Positions 1 to 9,564 of a stretch of DNA of 64,000 bases are shown here, piece after piece (positions within the stretch are counted from its first letter, which is position 1; every line of letters starts with the position of its first letter). The notes beneath the pieces are model-generated. The model saw only the letters and a program-made list of their open reading frames with translations, did no database searches and was not told the origin of the DNA. This DNA is from Chryseobacterium sp. ISL-6. GTDB taxonomy: Bacteria > Bacteroidota > Bacteroidia > Flavobacteriales > Weeksellaceae. Made by a program: the position numbers and the translations under genes. The DNA is taken from the NCBI RefSeq assembly GCF_018613715.1, contig NZ_JAGGPT010000014.1, positions 48,493 through 112,492 on the forward strand, given 5' to 3'.

Positions 1-2
1 AA

Positions 3-752
3 TGGGTGAATGATTACTTTATATTTCCGGATTTCAGCAGAACAGGTTCGGGAGTCAACAGTACCGCTGAAGATATGGCAAAATGGATTATTGCTTTGGA
101 AAGTGGTAAACTCCTGAAAACCCGTGAAGCATTAAACAGAATGTGGTCACCTATAAAAATGAATGATGGAAGCCCCACAGCCTGGGCTCCAGGATGGGGT
201 ATCGCGAAATTCCGGACCAAACACAAAGCAGTAGGGATGTCAGGAGGTAGTAGGTCTGCATTTCTGGTTTATCCTGATGATCATTTAGCGGTCATTGTTC
301 TTACTAATCTGGGAGGAAGTTCTCCTGAAGATTTTCTTGAAGAGCTTGCAGCCGTTTATAATCCAGACATTATAAAAGCCGATCCCGTTACTTTTCTCAG
401 AATGAATTTAAAAAAGATTGGTTTTGATAAAGCCATAGAATTAGTTGATTCCGAAAAGAAAATAAATCCTGATTTTAAGCCACAGGAATTTGAGCTTAAT
501 GAATGGGGCTACAGAATGATGTCAAGAAATGAGCTCAAAAATGCGTCTGAAATTTTTAAGTTAAATGTCTACCTATTTCCGAAAAGCTGGAATGCTTATG
601 ACAGCTATGGAGAAGTATTACTAAAGTTAGGGAATAAAGATCAGGCAGTTAAAATGTATCAAAGATCAATGGATATGAATCCTGACAATGAAAATGGGAA
701 AAATGTTCTGAAGAAGTTAAGTGAAGAAAGATCTAAATCTATTTCTAAATAA
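3..752 (+). CDS. Beta-lactamase-family serine hydrolase with C-terminal TPRs (5' truncated by window)
   Basis: The frame is open at the left edge (a Trp codon precedes the GTG at 6), so this is the C-terminal part of a longer gene and the GTG is probably not the start. The first 110 or so residues resemble the end of the class C beta-lactamase/penicillin-binding fold ('PGWGIAKF', then 'GMSGGSRSAFLVYP', a variant of the third catalytic box). The SxxK nucleophile motif would lie upstream of the window. About residues 165-240 look like TPR repeats (alternating helices, 'NAYDSYGEVLLKLGNKDQA'). Family members are periplasmic esterases or peptidases; no substrate can be inferred. It converges with the sigma-factor gene at 769. 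Confidence 0.8.
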   Translation, partial: WVNDYFIFPDFSRTGSGVNSTAEDMAKWIIALESGKLLKTREALNRMWSPIKMNDGSPTAWAPGWGIAKFRTKHKAVGMSGGSRSAFLVYPDDHLAVIVLTNLGGSSPEDFLEELAAVYNPDIIKADPVTFLRMNLKKIGFDKAIELVDSEKKINPDFKPQEFELNEWGYRMMSRNELKNASEIFKLNVYLFPKSWNAYDSYGEVLLKLGNKDQAVKMYQRSMDMNPDNENGKNVLKKLSEERSKSISK

Positions 753-768
753 TAATTTTAAAGAAACT

Positions 769-1395
769 CTAAGAATAAAAATTAGGCATCATTTCCATAA
801 GAACCAGTAATGAAATTAGCTTTTTAGAGGATTCGTAATTCGGATTTAGCTGTTCCCTTATTTCATTTAAAGCCTTACTTAAATTGTTACTGACCGTTTT
901 ATTACTTAAATTAAGTGCTTCTGCGGTTTCAACAACAGACATATTCTTTCGGATACGTAAGTCGTATACCTTCTGCTCAGTCGGGGTAAGGTGAGAAATT
1001 ACTTCGTCTATCATTGTAAAGAGTTCGGCAATATCATTATCTTCAAGTATCTCTGCATACTCAGAATCGGTTATTTCAGATAAAAAATCTTCTGACTCAT
1101 CCACATATACTTCCTGTATTTTTTTAATACTTGCGTAATAATCAAGAATACGGTAGTGTATAAAACGGAATAAATAACCTTTAGCACTTTCATCTTCATC
1201 GGTCTGTACGAATTCAGGATTTTCAAGAATTCTGATCCATAGGTTTTGCAATAGCTCTTCCGTAGCTTCTCTATCCTTCGTACGCATAAAGATCATCGTA
1301 TAGAAACTATCCCAATATCGTTCATACAATATTACAAAAGCAGGGCGGTCGCCTGATTTTATTTTCTTTAATAAAATATCGTCTGTAGGTTTCAT
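769..1395 (-). CDS. ECF-type RNA polymerase sigma-70 factor (FecI-like)
   Basis: A 208-aa sigma factor with region 2 (about residues 15-80, 'FVILYERYWDSFYTMIF') and region 4 (about 130-190, helix-turn-helix 'ETAEALNLSNKTVSNNLSKA'). It directs RNA polymerase to a small regulon. The neighbour on the opposite strand is a FecR-type anti-sigma factor followed by a TonB receptor with an STN domain. This is the FecI-FecR-FecA type of surface signalling, except that sigma and anti-sigma are divergent here across 171 bp instead of co-transcribed. The signal is unknown. The linker between regions 2 and 4 is long and acidic (about 95-115). Confidence 0.9.
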   Translation of the reverse strand: MKPTDDILLKKIKSGDRPAFVILYERYWDSFYTMIFMRTKDREATEELLQNLWIRILENPEFVQTDEDESAKGYLFRFIHYRILDYYASIKKIQEVYVDESEDFLSEITDSEYAEILEDNDIAELFTMIDEVISHLTPTEQKVYDLRIRKNMSVVETAEALNLSNKTVSNNLSKALNEIREQLNPNYESSKKLISLLVLMEMMPNFYS

Positions 1396-1566
1396 AATTT
1401 CTAGTACAAATTTACCTAAACTAATATTAATGTTTTATGAATTATCCAGCCTGTAAGGTTAAATATTTCTGAAAAAAAATCACGTTTTCCACCTTTAATG
1501 TGTAGGATTGTTCATAAATGTATTGTTTTTGTTGAAAAAATAACGCCAATGTTAATGATATATTAA

Positions 1567-2610
1567 ATGGCGTTTGGGAAGTTTTTCTTTTTGCCCAGTA
1601 TTATAAGTGAGGGTATTTACGAAACTAATACAACAGAAAAACTAATACAACAAAATTATAAAGTGAAGAAATTGAACTACAGCAAGGCCGAGGCATTTGT
1701 TTTTAAATTATGGGGCAGGGAAGTATCCGGCGATAAGATCTCAGAGAAAGAATCAGAAGTCTTGGAATTGTGGAAGAATGAAACTATAAAAGATCTGGAT
1801 AAAAAACATGTTCAGGAATCCAAAATAAGAGTACTCTCAGGTTTGGAATCCTACTTTGCAAGTCCGGTGAGAAATAATGTGTTTTATCTGAGAAAGAATT
1901 TTTATAGTGCCGCTGCTGTATTTCTTATCCTATTTGGTCTTACGGGTTTCTTTACTTATCAATTTTTCATTAAACCTGATGTATATGTCGCTGTAGATGC
2001 TAACCGTACTATAAAACTGGAAGACGGATCTACAGTAATGCTTTTGCCTGGTGCAAAACTTACCGTTGAAAAATCTTTTCCAGCTAAAACAAGGATAGTG
2101 GATTTACAAGGGGATGCCATATTTAAAGTAGCTAAATCCAAAATCCATCCATTTATAGTTCGTGCAGATGGTTTCAGTACAAGAGTAATGGGTACGGTAT
2201 TCAAGGTAATGCAGAGAGGAGGACAAAAAACAGTGGAATTGTATGAAGGTAAAGTTGCTGTTTCTTCACCAGGAACTGCTGTTTCTTACCTTACCCCTAA
2301 TCAGAGATGGACAAACTTTGGAGCTCCACATACGGCCGCGGTAATTACTGAGAAAACTGATATAAAATCTGGAAAAAAGACTTCAGTATTACTGACGCTG
2401 ACCTTCAATGATGTCACGTTCAGGAGTATCATGGAGGTTTTATATAAAAACTATGGAATCAGTATCAAATACCCGGAAGAAATAGCTGAAAAGAAAATTA
2501 CAGCAGATCTTACAGGAAGCAGCTGGGATGAAAATGTAGAAGCACTCGCATTTATAACGGGGCTTGAGGTGCATAAAGAAAATAATACCACTTATATATT
2601 AAAAAAATAG
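1567..2610 (+). CDS. FecR-family anti-sigma factor
   Basis: FecR-type transmembrane regulator that relays signal from an outer-membrane receptor to an ECF sigma factor. From the ATG at 1567 it has 347 aa: a cytoplasmic sigma-binding part (about 1-110, 'LWGREVSGDKISEKE'), one membrane helix (about 116-138), the FecR periplasmic domain (about 145-245, 'TIKLEDGSTVMLLPGAKL') and a C-terminal DUF4974 domain (about 275-345). The first 35 residues do not look like the family and include a 17-bp direct repeat (two copies of ACTAATACAACA). The true start may therefore be GTG 1663 or TTG 1672, just before 'LNYSKAEAFVFKLW'. It is followed after 15 bp by the TonB receptor. Confidence 0.88.
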   Translation: MAFGKFFFLPSIISEGIYETNTTEKLIQQNYKVKKLNYSKAEAFVFKLWGREVSGDKISEKESEVLELWKNETIKDLDKKHVQESKIRVLSGLESYFASPVRNNVFYLRKNFYSAAAVFLILFGLTGFFTYQFFIKPDVYVAVDANRTIKLEDGSTVMLLPGAKLTVEKSFPAKTRIVDLQGDAIFKVAKSKIHPFIVRADGFSTRVMGTVFKVMQRGGQKTVELYEGKVAVSSPGTAVSYLTPNQRWTNFGAPHTAAVITEKTDIKSGKKTSVLLTLTFNDVTFRSIMEVLYKNYGISIKYPEEIAEKKITADLTGSSWDENVEALAFITGLEVHKENNTTYILKK

Positions 2611-2625
2611 TAACAGGATTATTAG

Positions 2626-5600
2626 ATGGAGTTTACGAACAGAATTATGAGTCAGTCAGTAATAAAAAGTGGTGTTAAAAATATGAGAAACTTGAAATGC
2701 AGTCTTACAGTAGCGGTGATCTTCTTTGCCACAACAATAGACGCGCAGGAGCTAACAATGAAAGTGTCTTTTTCTGCTCCGGCAGGAAGACCTTTGATCA
2801 GCACATTAGAAGAATTAGCAGATAAAGCAAGGATGCGTTTGGTCTACTCAAAATCAGATATAAAAGATCTTAAAGTGGGAGAGGTAAAGTGTGATAACAT
2901 TCCTGTAACCGACTGTCTGAAGAATATTACAGATAATCTTCCGGTAGCGGTGCGCCAAAGAGGAGAACTGATCTCAATACGATATCAGGGATCTAATAGG
3001 TCTGTGTCTTCTGTACAAGGAAATGGAAAACTTACCGGAAAGATCGTAGATGAGGTGGGAAATCCAGTTGTAGATGCAGAGGTAAATGTAGCAGGTAAAA
3101 CAACAGTAACAGATAACAACGGAGATTTTAATTTCAGTATTCCTTCAGGGATTTATACACTGACCGTTAAAGCATCTGGTTACAGCTCTTTAAGAGTGGA
3201 GAAATTAAAGATAGGTAATGAGGAAACGAATATGGTTTCTTTCGCCATGAAACATATTTCTTCAGATAAAGAAACCAGTATTAAAGAAGTCGTGATTACC
3301 GGAACACGTAAAGCAGATACCCAGGCAGGGCTTTTGGCACAGCAAAAGAAGGCTGCCCAAATGAGTGATGGAATTTCGGCTGAACAAATTTCCAAAACAC
3401 CGGATAGCGATGTTGGGGGAACCCTAAAAAGAGTAACTGGGATTACCACGATAGATAATAAATATGTGGTCGTTCGATCAATGGGAGAGCGATGGAATAC
3501 CGCTGCAATGGACGGGATTAATCTACCAAGTACAGAAGCTTATAATCAGAACTTTTCTTTTGATATTATCCCTACTGCAATGGTAGAAAGCGTTGTAGTA
3601 AGTAAAACAGCAACGCCGGATATGAATGCCAGTTTTGCCGGTGGATATGTGGAAGTAAGGACGAAAGATATTCCGAATGAAAATTTTACGACGGTGAATG
3701 TAGGTTCTTCTTACAATGATGTCACGACATTTAAAGAATTCATTTCCAAAAAACGGGGGAAATACGATTACTGGGGTTATGATGACGGAACAAGAGATTT
3801 TCCTAAAGGCTTAGTAGCAACTGACTGGAATAACCCTTTATTTTTTGAACAATCCAAGCAGTTTACCAATGATAATTTTACGAATTACGCTACCAAAGCT
3901 AATCTGAACTCTAATATGCAGATTGCTTTAGGGAGAAACTTTAAACTGAAAAATAATAATAAATGGGGTTTTGCTGCTGCCATTACAACAAGAAACGAAC
4001 AGAATAAACTGGATATTGATCACACTGGAAGAGGAGGGTGGATGGATAATGCTACTCCGGTTAACAACTGGCAAGAGCTGGGAGTTGCTCCGGTACGTTT
4101 TGCAAATTTTAAAAATAAAGGAGCTTCTTACACTTATAACTCTACGATTGGAGGAATGCTGAACTTCGGTCTACAGCTTGGAAAAAACAGAATCTCCTTC
4201 CGTAACTCTTATACCCATATTTATGATCAAACCTTGACAAGAATTACAGGATGGAATGAATATGTGGGTGGAAATGGAGATGCAACAGATTCTTACAACT
4301 ATTTTTATTATGGTTTAAATCCTAATAATACAGATCCGAAACTTCTGGATAAGCCAATTACGGAAACAACTGACTATCCAGTTTATCAGACTTTGTTGCA
4401 GAACAAGCTGGAAGGTAATCATAAAATAGGAAATAAAGAAATCAGCTGGTTTGCAGCAAGAACTGGTGTGACTTCCGATACAAAAGACTATACCCAGTAT
4501 CGCACAAACTATAATTTCATAGGAAATGAGATTTTGAGTTACAATCAGATTTACAATTCTCAGGATAATTTTGCAAGAGGTTATATTGCCAATAAAGAAA
4601 CAGATTACAATTATGGTGCTGCATTAAAATGGAGTATGGATTCTGAAAATTTTAAAAATGATGTTAAAATAGGGTATGCCGGAGCTATAAAGAATAATAC
4701 AAATCAGCAGCAAAAATTTTTCCTGAGAGTAGATGAAAACCGTGATGTTCCGAACAGTGAAAAAAACAGTCTGATCATGTATGGATCTCTTGCTGGTTGG
4801 TTTGATGGTTCACATTATAATTCAGGTGGTATTGGATGGCAGACGAAAGCACTTTATAAAAATGATAAATATGAAGGGAAAGTTACGCAACATGCACCTT
4901 TCATTATGTTCGATAACCGTTGGAATAAACTGAGACTGGTTTGGGGAATGCGAGCTGAGTATTTCAAATATGATCTTATTTCCCAGCAACAGGATCCTAA
5001 CGACCCTAAAAGTGTTATAAAAGAGCCTATTAAAGAAAAAGCATGGCAATGGATGCCATCAGGAAACTTCACCTACAGCCCTTTAAACAGCATGAATGTA
5101 AGACTGGCTTATAACAGATCTGTCATCCGTCCCCAGTTTAATGAAAGAACAGGATTACCTTATTTTGATCCGATTGCAAACGGTCTTATCTATAATACAG
5201 AAATGACATCATCGGTAATCAATAATTATGACTTCAAGTTTGAATGGTTCCCTGGATTAGGAGAGATTATTTCTGCGGGACTTTATTATAAAGATATTGA
5301 CAGGCCAATAGAACGGGAAGGATATATTTCTGCAGAAGGAAACCTGTTTCTTTATAATGGAAATTCTAAAAATGCCAAATTAAAAGGATTTGAGGTGGAA
5401 GTAAGAAAGAGCCTTGGCTTTATCAGAGAAAATACTTTCCTGAAAGACCTTTTTATCAGTGGAAACTTTACATATAATGATACTAAGGTAGTTGCTTTTA
5501 AAGACAGATATAAAACGCAGGACACAGATGCAACCTATGAGGTAAGCCGTCCGCTGTATGGGCAGACTCCTTATGCTTACAACCTGGGATTATTATACAA

Positions 5601-5979
5601 CGGAGATCGTCTGGGACTGAGCTTTTTATACAATGCAAAAGGGGATCAGTATATTACTGTAGGGTACGCTTATATTGGAGAAGAGATACAACGGCCTTAT
5701 GCAGTAGCGGATGCTCAGATTTCATATAAACTTTTAAAGGATAAGAATCTGGAGCTCAAATTTAATGTAAGAAACCTATTCAACAGAGTAAGGGAATACT
5801 ACAATAATTTCAATTCATATTCAGTGTCTAAGGGTGGTGGAAGCTCTTTTGATACACAAAGAGAATCATTGGGACTTTTACCCGGAGCTACAGATAAATA
5901 TGATAAAGATATTGATAGAATATTGTTCAGGGCTTACAATGGAAGAACATTTGGGTTATCTGTAAGCTATAGCTTTTAG
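2626..5979 (+). CDS. TonB-dependent receptor with STN signalling domain
   Basis: Outer-membrane TonB-dependent receptor, 1117 aa. Order: signal peptide (probably from the internal Met at 2683, 'MRNLKCSLTVAVIFFA'); STN/secretin-N domain (about 50-125), which contacts FecR; carboxypeptidase-regulatory-like beta domain (about 137-210, 'GKLTGKIVDEVGNPVVDAEV'); plug (about 225-345, 'RKADTQAGLLAQQ'); and a beta-barrel ending in 'FGLSVSYSF' with a terminal aromatic residue. It lies directly after the anti-sigma gene, which fits a transducing receptor. No SusD-type lipoprotein follows, so a glycan SusCD pair is unlikely. The ligand is not identifiable. Confidence 0.92.
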   Translation: MEFTNRIMSQSVIKSGVKNMRNLKCSLTVAVIFFATTIDAQELTMKVSFSAPAGRPLISTLEELADKARMRLVYSKSDIKDLKVGEVKCDNIPVTDCLKNITDNLPVAVRQRGELISIRYQGSNRSVSSVQGNGKLTGKIVDEVGNPVVDAEVNVAGKTTVTDNNGDFNFSIPSGIYTLTVKASGYSSLRVEKLKIGNEETNMVSFAMKHISSDKETSIKEVVITGTRKADTQAGLLAQQKKAAQMSDGISAEQISKTPDSDVGGTLKRVTGITTIDNKYVVVRSMGERWNTAAMDGINLPSTEAYNQNFSFDIIPTAMVESVVVSKTATPDMNASFAGGYVEVRTKDIPNENFTTVNVGSSYNDVTTFKEFISKKRGKYDYWGYDDGTRDFPKGLVATDWNNPLFFEQSKQFTNDNFTNYATKANLNSNMQIALGRNFKLKNNNKWGFAAAITTRNEQNKLDIDHTGRGGWMDNATPVNNWQELGVAPVRFANFKNKGASYTYNSTIGGMLNFGLQLGKNRISFRNSYTHIYDQTLTRITGWNEYVGGNGDATDSYNYFYYGLNPNNTDPKLLDKPITETTDYPVYQTLLQNKLEGNHKIGNKEISWFAARTGVTSDTKDYTQYRTNYNFIGNEILSYNQIYNSQDNFARGYIANKETDYNYGAALKWSMDSENFKNDVKIGYAGAIKNNTNQQQKFFLRVDENRDVPNSEKNSLIMYGSLAGWFDGSHYNSGGIGWQTKALYKNDKYEGKVTQHAPFIMFDNRWNKLRLVWGMRAEYFKYDLISQQQDPNDPKSVIKEPIKEKAWQWMPSGNFTYSPLNSMNVRLAYNRSVIRPQFNERTGLPYFDPIANGLIYNTEMTSSVINNYDFKFEWFPGLGEIISAGLYYKDIDRPIEREGYISAEGNLFLYNGNSKNAKLKGFEVEVRKSLGFIRENTFLKDLFISGNFTYNDTKVVAFKDRYKTQDTDATYEVSRPLYGQTPYAYNLGLLYNGDRLGLSFLYNAKGDQYITVGYAYIGEEIQRPYAVADAQISYKLLKDKNLELKFNVRNLFNRVREYYNNFNSYSVSKGGGSSFDTQRESLGLLPGATDKYDKDIDRILFRAYNGRTFGLSVSYSF

Positions 5980-6318
5980 ATAAGAGAAAATAGAAAATTT
6001 AGCTTTTGGCAAAAGCATTATAATATAAGATCTTATAAATGGTAAATGTTACAGGTTTCCGTATCCTGAGATCTGAGCGAATAAAAACTGATGATGCGCA
6101 CTTCAGTAAACATTCAGACGAAAATGGGAAATTACTGTATCCCCGGACAGTAGTTAAATCTAAGGGGAGCTTTATATAACTGCACCTCAGTTATGTAAGG
6201 TTCTAAAAACAAAGTGTAACCAAATCGCGGAGATATTTAAAGGTGAGTATCCCGTAAAACAGGAATCATCCGGACCAAAAAAATAATAACCGGATCCATA
6301 TTTCTAAATTTTACAACA
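5980..6318. other. 339-bp intergenic region
   Basis: No open frame or RNA gene is recognisable between the TonB receptor and the beta-helix lipoprotein. No strong intrinsic terminator was seen. The size leaves room for a separate promoter and a long leader for the downstream gene, but I could not pick a convincing TANNTTTG element. Confidence 0.5.
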
Positions 6319-7635
6319 ATGAGAAAATTAACTTTAATCGCTGTAACAGCTTTATCCCTAACAGCTTGTCGTGAGAATGATTCTATGTCAGATTCTTCTA
6401 AATTTGAAATGCAATCTGCTTCTGCAGAGTACATCACAGCTTCTGCACTTCCTGTTACGGCAGTAAGTGGTGCGATTACTACTAATACTACTTGGAGTGG
6501 TGTTGTTGAAATCGATGGTATTGTAACTGTTAAAGATGGAGCAACTTTGACTATCCAGCCAGGTACTTTCATCAAAGCAAAACCTAATACTACAAATACA
6601 CCAACAGGAGTTTTGGTTATTGCTAAAACGGGTAAGATAAACGCTACTGGAACTGCTTCTCAGCCTATTATTTTTACAAGTTATAAACTTTTGGATGGAA
6701 AAGAAGCAACTAAAGCTTCTCCAGGTGATTTCGGTGGAGTTATTATGTTAGGTGATGCCCCTACCAATAAACCAACAACTACTGTTATTGAAGGATTATC
6801 AGGTGTTGATTACCAATATGGTGGAACAACAGCAGGTCATAACGGAGGAACTCTTAAATATGTACGTATTGAATTTGGAGGATTTGACCTTTTTGCTCCT
6901 AACTCAGGAAATGAGATCAACGGATTAACTTTAGGTGGAGTTGGTAATGGTACTACATTAGACCACATCCAGGTTTCTTATGGTAAAGATGATTCATTCG
7001 AATTCTTCGGAGGTACAGTAAATGCATCTAACCTGGTATCTTTTGCTCCGGATGATGACAACTTCGATTTCGATTTCGGATATTCAGGAACTATTACTTG
7101 TGCATTAGCATTAGCTGATTACAACTCTACACATAGCCAAAGTGGTGGTGTTTCTGATACAAACGGTATCGAATTGGATAACGACGGGACAGGTTCTTCA
7201 GCTTCTCCTTTTACAAATCCAACGGTTAAAAATCTTACTATCGTAGGTGCTAAGAGTCCTTTAAATGGAGCATTGTATGAAAATGCTATCCACGTAAGAA
7301 GAAACGGTAAATTAACTTTAGATAACGTTGCGGTTACAGGTTATCCTGTAGGAGTATTGTTAGAAACTGTAGGTGGAGCAGCTGTGAATCTTGCAGATCT
7401 TAACTTTACATCAGTACAGGCACACGGATATACTTTCGCTACAGCTTCTAAAATAGGATCTACTACTGCAGCGCTTACTATTCCTGGAGTTACTACTTCT
7501 ACAACTAACCCTGCTAACGCTTGGGGAATGACTCAGCCATTCTTTAACGACGCTCCGGCATGGAATGTTACTCCTAGAAATTGTGGAGATTTCAAAGGAA
7601 CATGGACAAAATATAATTTTTCAATTGTACAATAA
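6319..7635 (+). CDS. Beta-helix-repeat outer-surface lipoprotein
   Basis: 438-aa lipoprotein with lipobox 'LSLTAC' (Cys18). The mature part is rich in short Gly/Thr/Asn beta repeats ('TTWSGVVEIDGIVTVKDGAT', 'GKLTLDNVAVTGYPVGVLLE'). This resembles the right-handed beta-helix proteins common in Bacteroidota, which are often annotated only as hypothetical. Acidic stretches such as 'FAPDDDNFDFDFG' could bind metal. It follows the TonB receptor and precedes a T9SS cargo protein, so it may be a surface partner of the receptor; this is inference from position. A strong terminator follows. Confidence 0.75.
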   Translation: MRKLTLIAVTALSLTACRENDSMSDSSKFEMQSASAEYITASALPVTAVSGAITTNTTWSGVVEIDGIVTVKDGATLTIQPGTFIKAKPNTTNTPTGVLVIAKTGKINATGTASQPIIFTSYKLLDGKEATKASPGDFGGVIMLGDAPTNKPTTTVIEGLSGVDYQYGGTTAGHNGGTLKYVRIEFGGFDLFAPNSGNEINGLTLGGVGNGTTLDHIQVSYGKDDSFEFFGGTVNASNLVSFAPDDDNFDFDFGYSGTITCALALADYNSTHSQSGGVSDTNGIELDNDGTGSSASPFTNPTVKNLTIVGAKSPLNGALYENAIHVRRNGKLTLDNVAVTGYPVGVLLETVGGAAVNLADLNFTSVQAHGYTFATASKIGSTTAALTIPGVTTSTTNPANAWGMTQPFFNDAPAWNVTPRNCGDFKGTWTKYNFSIVQ

Positions 7636-7644
7636 TTGATCAAT

Positions 7645-7677
7645 ATGGGGTGGCAGAACCTGCCATCCCATTTTTTA
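7645..7677 (+). terminator. Intrinsic terminator after the beta-helix lipoprotein
   Basis: ATGGGGTGGCAG and CTGCCATCCCAT form a 12-bp stem with one G-T pair and an AAC loop, followed directly by a T run. Confidence 0.85.
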
Positions 7678-7699
7678 TTTCATCTTTAAAATTTGTAAT

Positions 7700-8620
7700 A
7701 TGAAAAAAATAATTTTATTATCTGTTTTGGTTTTATCAAAATTAGTGTCAGCACAATATCCGGTGTGGACCAATTCTTTTAATTCCACAAGTGATATGCA
7801 AGGCTGGTCTTTTCACGATTTGAATGGAAATGGAAATGGATGGATCCAAGGACCAAACATTTATTATAACGGTACATCGTTAGCTTATGGTTCAGCAGGT
7901 TCTCTTCGTTATTCAATAAGTAACGTTCCTTCAGGATTTGTAACGGGATTTGCTACAGAAAATGACTGGGCTATTTCTCCTGCAATCGATCTTACTGCAG
8001 CTTCAGGAACTATTACCTTAGCAGCTTATATTGGTAGACAGCAGACCGCACATGATTTGGTTAGCAGATATCTGTATATTTATGAAAGTACAGCTCAAAA
8101 ACCGGTACCAGAATTGTCAGATTTTCAGGCATTGGCAGTAGATGCTGGCGGAAATCAATTAGGAAGTCCTTATTATATAAGTGCAGGAGGAAGTAATCCT
8201 TTTCCTGCTGATTTAACTCAGTTTGTAGAAAGTCTTGTAGACCTTTCAGCATTTGCCGGGAAAAAGATCTATATTGGATTATGGTCAAACAGATTGACAG
8301 ATGATGATACTAACGTTCAAAATATCAACATCAACGAAATGGCAATCTATTCATCATTTCTAAATACACAGGATGTAAAAAAAGTAAAAAATACAACTTC
8401 AATTATGCAGAATCCTGTAACAACATCGTTGATGTTAAAACTTAATCCTGCATTAAAAGAAAATGCTATTACGGTAAATATCATCAATATGGCCGGACAA
8501 TCAGTTCTTACAACTCAATACAATAGAGAGATTAATGTTGCAGGTTTATCTTCAGGAAATTATATTGCTGTAGTATCAGATGGAATCCTTTCTGAGAAAG
8601 TGAAGTTTATCAAAAAATAG
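7700..8620 (+). CDS. T9SS type A sorting-domain protein with choice-of-anchor J-like domain
   Basis: 306-aa secreted protein. A signal peptide (1-18, 'VLVLSKLVSAQ') is followed by a jelly-roll domain typical of the choice-of-anchor J/cleaved-adhesin group (about 20-215, 'NDWAISPAIDLTAASGTITL', 'KKIYIGLWSNRLTDDDTN'). The last 75 residues ('QNPVTTSLMLKL...NMAGQSVL...GLSSGNYIAVV...KVKFIKK') are a type A type IX secretion domain. The protein should therefore cross the outer membrane by the Por system and stay surface-attached or be released. The T9SS machinery itself is not in the window. The gene has its own terminator on both sides, so it is probably a single transcription unit within the receptor locus. 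Confidence 0.85.
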   Translation: MKKIILLSVLVLSKLVSAQYPVWTNSFNSTSDMQGWSFHDLNGNGNGWIQGPNIYYNGTSLAYGSAGSLRYSISNVPSGFVTGFATENDWAISPAIDLTAASGTITLAAYIGRQQTAHDLVSRYLYIYESTAQKPVPELSDFQALAVDAGGNQLGSPYYISAGGSNPFPADLTQFVESLVDLSAFAGKKIYIGLWSNRLTDDDTNVQNININEMAIYSSFLNTQDVKKVKNTTSIMQNPVTTSLMLKLNPALKENAITVNIINMAGQSVLTTQYNREINVAGLSSGNYIAVVSDGILSEKVKFIKK

Positions 8621-8737
8621 TTTTTTAGATGCAGGTGTACTCCTTGTTTCAATTTTTTATAGATGTAAAATAATAACCATGTCAGCAACTATCATTATAG
8701 GATTTATAGTACAACCTGCTTAATATACAATTTATAA

Positions 8738-8772
8738 GTATTGCCCTCAGTCTGGCTTTGGGCAATATTTCT
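8738..8772 (+). terminator. Intrinsic terminator after the T9SS protein
   Basis: TATTGCCC ... GGGCAATA stem with a 13-nt loop followed by a T-rich tract. Confidence 0.7.
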
Positions 8773-8804
8773 AAATTTAGTTTTATATAATAATATCATT
8801 AAAA

Positions 8805-9542
8805 ATGAAAAAAATAATCGCCCTTGCTATTCTTACAGGTTTGTTATCATGCACCGATGAGGTGATGCAGCCTTATGATAAATCGCAGAGACCTGCAGAA
8901 ATTAATATCAAGGGATTTTCAAAACCGGATGTAATACAGCTAAGGCTTAATGGTAAGCCAATAAGCATTAATGGAAATACATCTTATACCAATAATATAG
9001 AAACCAAGCTAAGCTTTGTCGTAGATGAAGGAGAAACGGATCATATCGAAATCTATAACAATGAAAACGGAAAGCGCATAGCCAACTATAATATCAACTT
9101 TAATAATACAGATCAATATAAGAACTTAAATTTCTTTAACCTTCCGGGAATTTATCTTCAGACCTATGCTGTGAAACCTCAGGTAAATCTTGGAAAAGTA
9201 GGCTTTGAACTGCTCTTTCATAATCTGGGAGAATATTCACACTCTTCATTAGAAGGAGTAAAAGGAGTATTAAAGAAAGAGAATGGTGATGTATTGGCAG
9301 AGTTTGAAAATATTGAAAAAAATAATTTCTCACCATTGAAGATGTATAGCTTTTTCAGTGTTACAGCTCCCGTTTATTTAGAGTTGTATAAACCAGGAAC
9401 AACTGATCCTTATTTTGGATCACAACTGATTAAGGTGAAAATAAAACAAGATATCGGAGCCAATATGATCGTACTGCAGGAGAAGCTGGAAAATGGAGTT
9501 GTTGTGGTGGTTGGTGATATCGATATCGTAGACTATTTATAA
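8805..9542 (+). CDS. Lipoprotein of unknown function
   Basis: 245 aa with signal peptide and lipobox 'LTGLLSC' (Cys16). I recognise no enzyme family. Predicted strands with short loops ('VIQLRLNGKPISINGNTSY') suggest an all-beta, Ig-like protein. It is separated by 22 bp from a lipoprotein S41 protease and probably co-transcribed with it, so it could be a partner or substrate-presenting subunit of that protease; this is inferred from position only. Confidence 0.7.
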   Translation: MKKIIALAILTGLLSCTDEVMQPYDKSQRPAEINIKGFSKPDVIQLRLNGKPISINGNTSYTNNIETKLSFVVDEGETDHIEIYNNENGKRIANYNINFNNTDQYKNLNFFNLPGIYLQTYAVKPQVNLGKVGFELLFHNLGEYSHSSLEGVKGVLKKENGDVLAEFENIEKNNFSPLKMYSFFSVTAPVYLELYKPGTTDPYFGSQLIKVKIKQDIGANMIVLQEKLENGVVVVVGDIDIVDYL

Positions 9543-9564
9543 AAAATTCCATTAGATAACTATT

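Noticed and set aside
8061..8288. Minus-strand frame inside the T9SS protein gene
   Set aside because: Antisense to a strongly supported gene; no independent signal.
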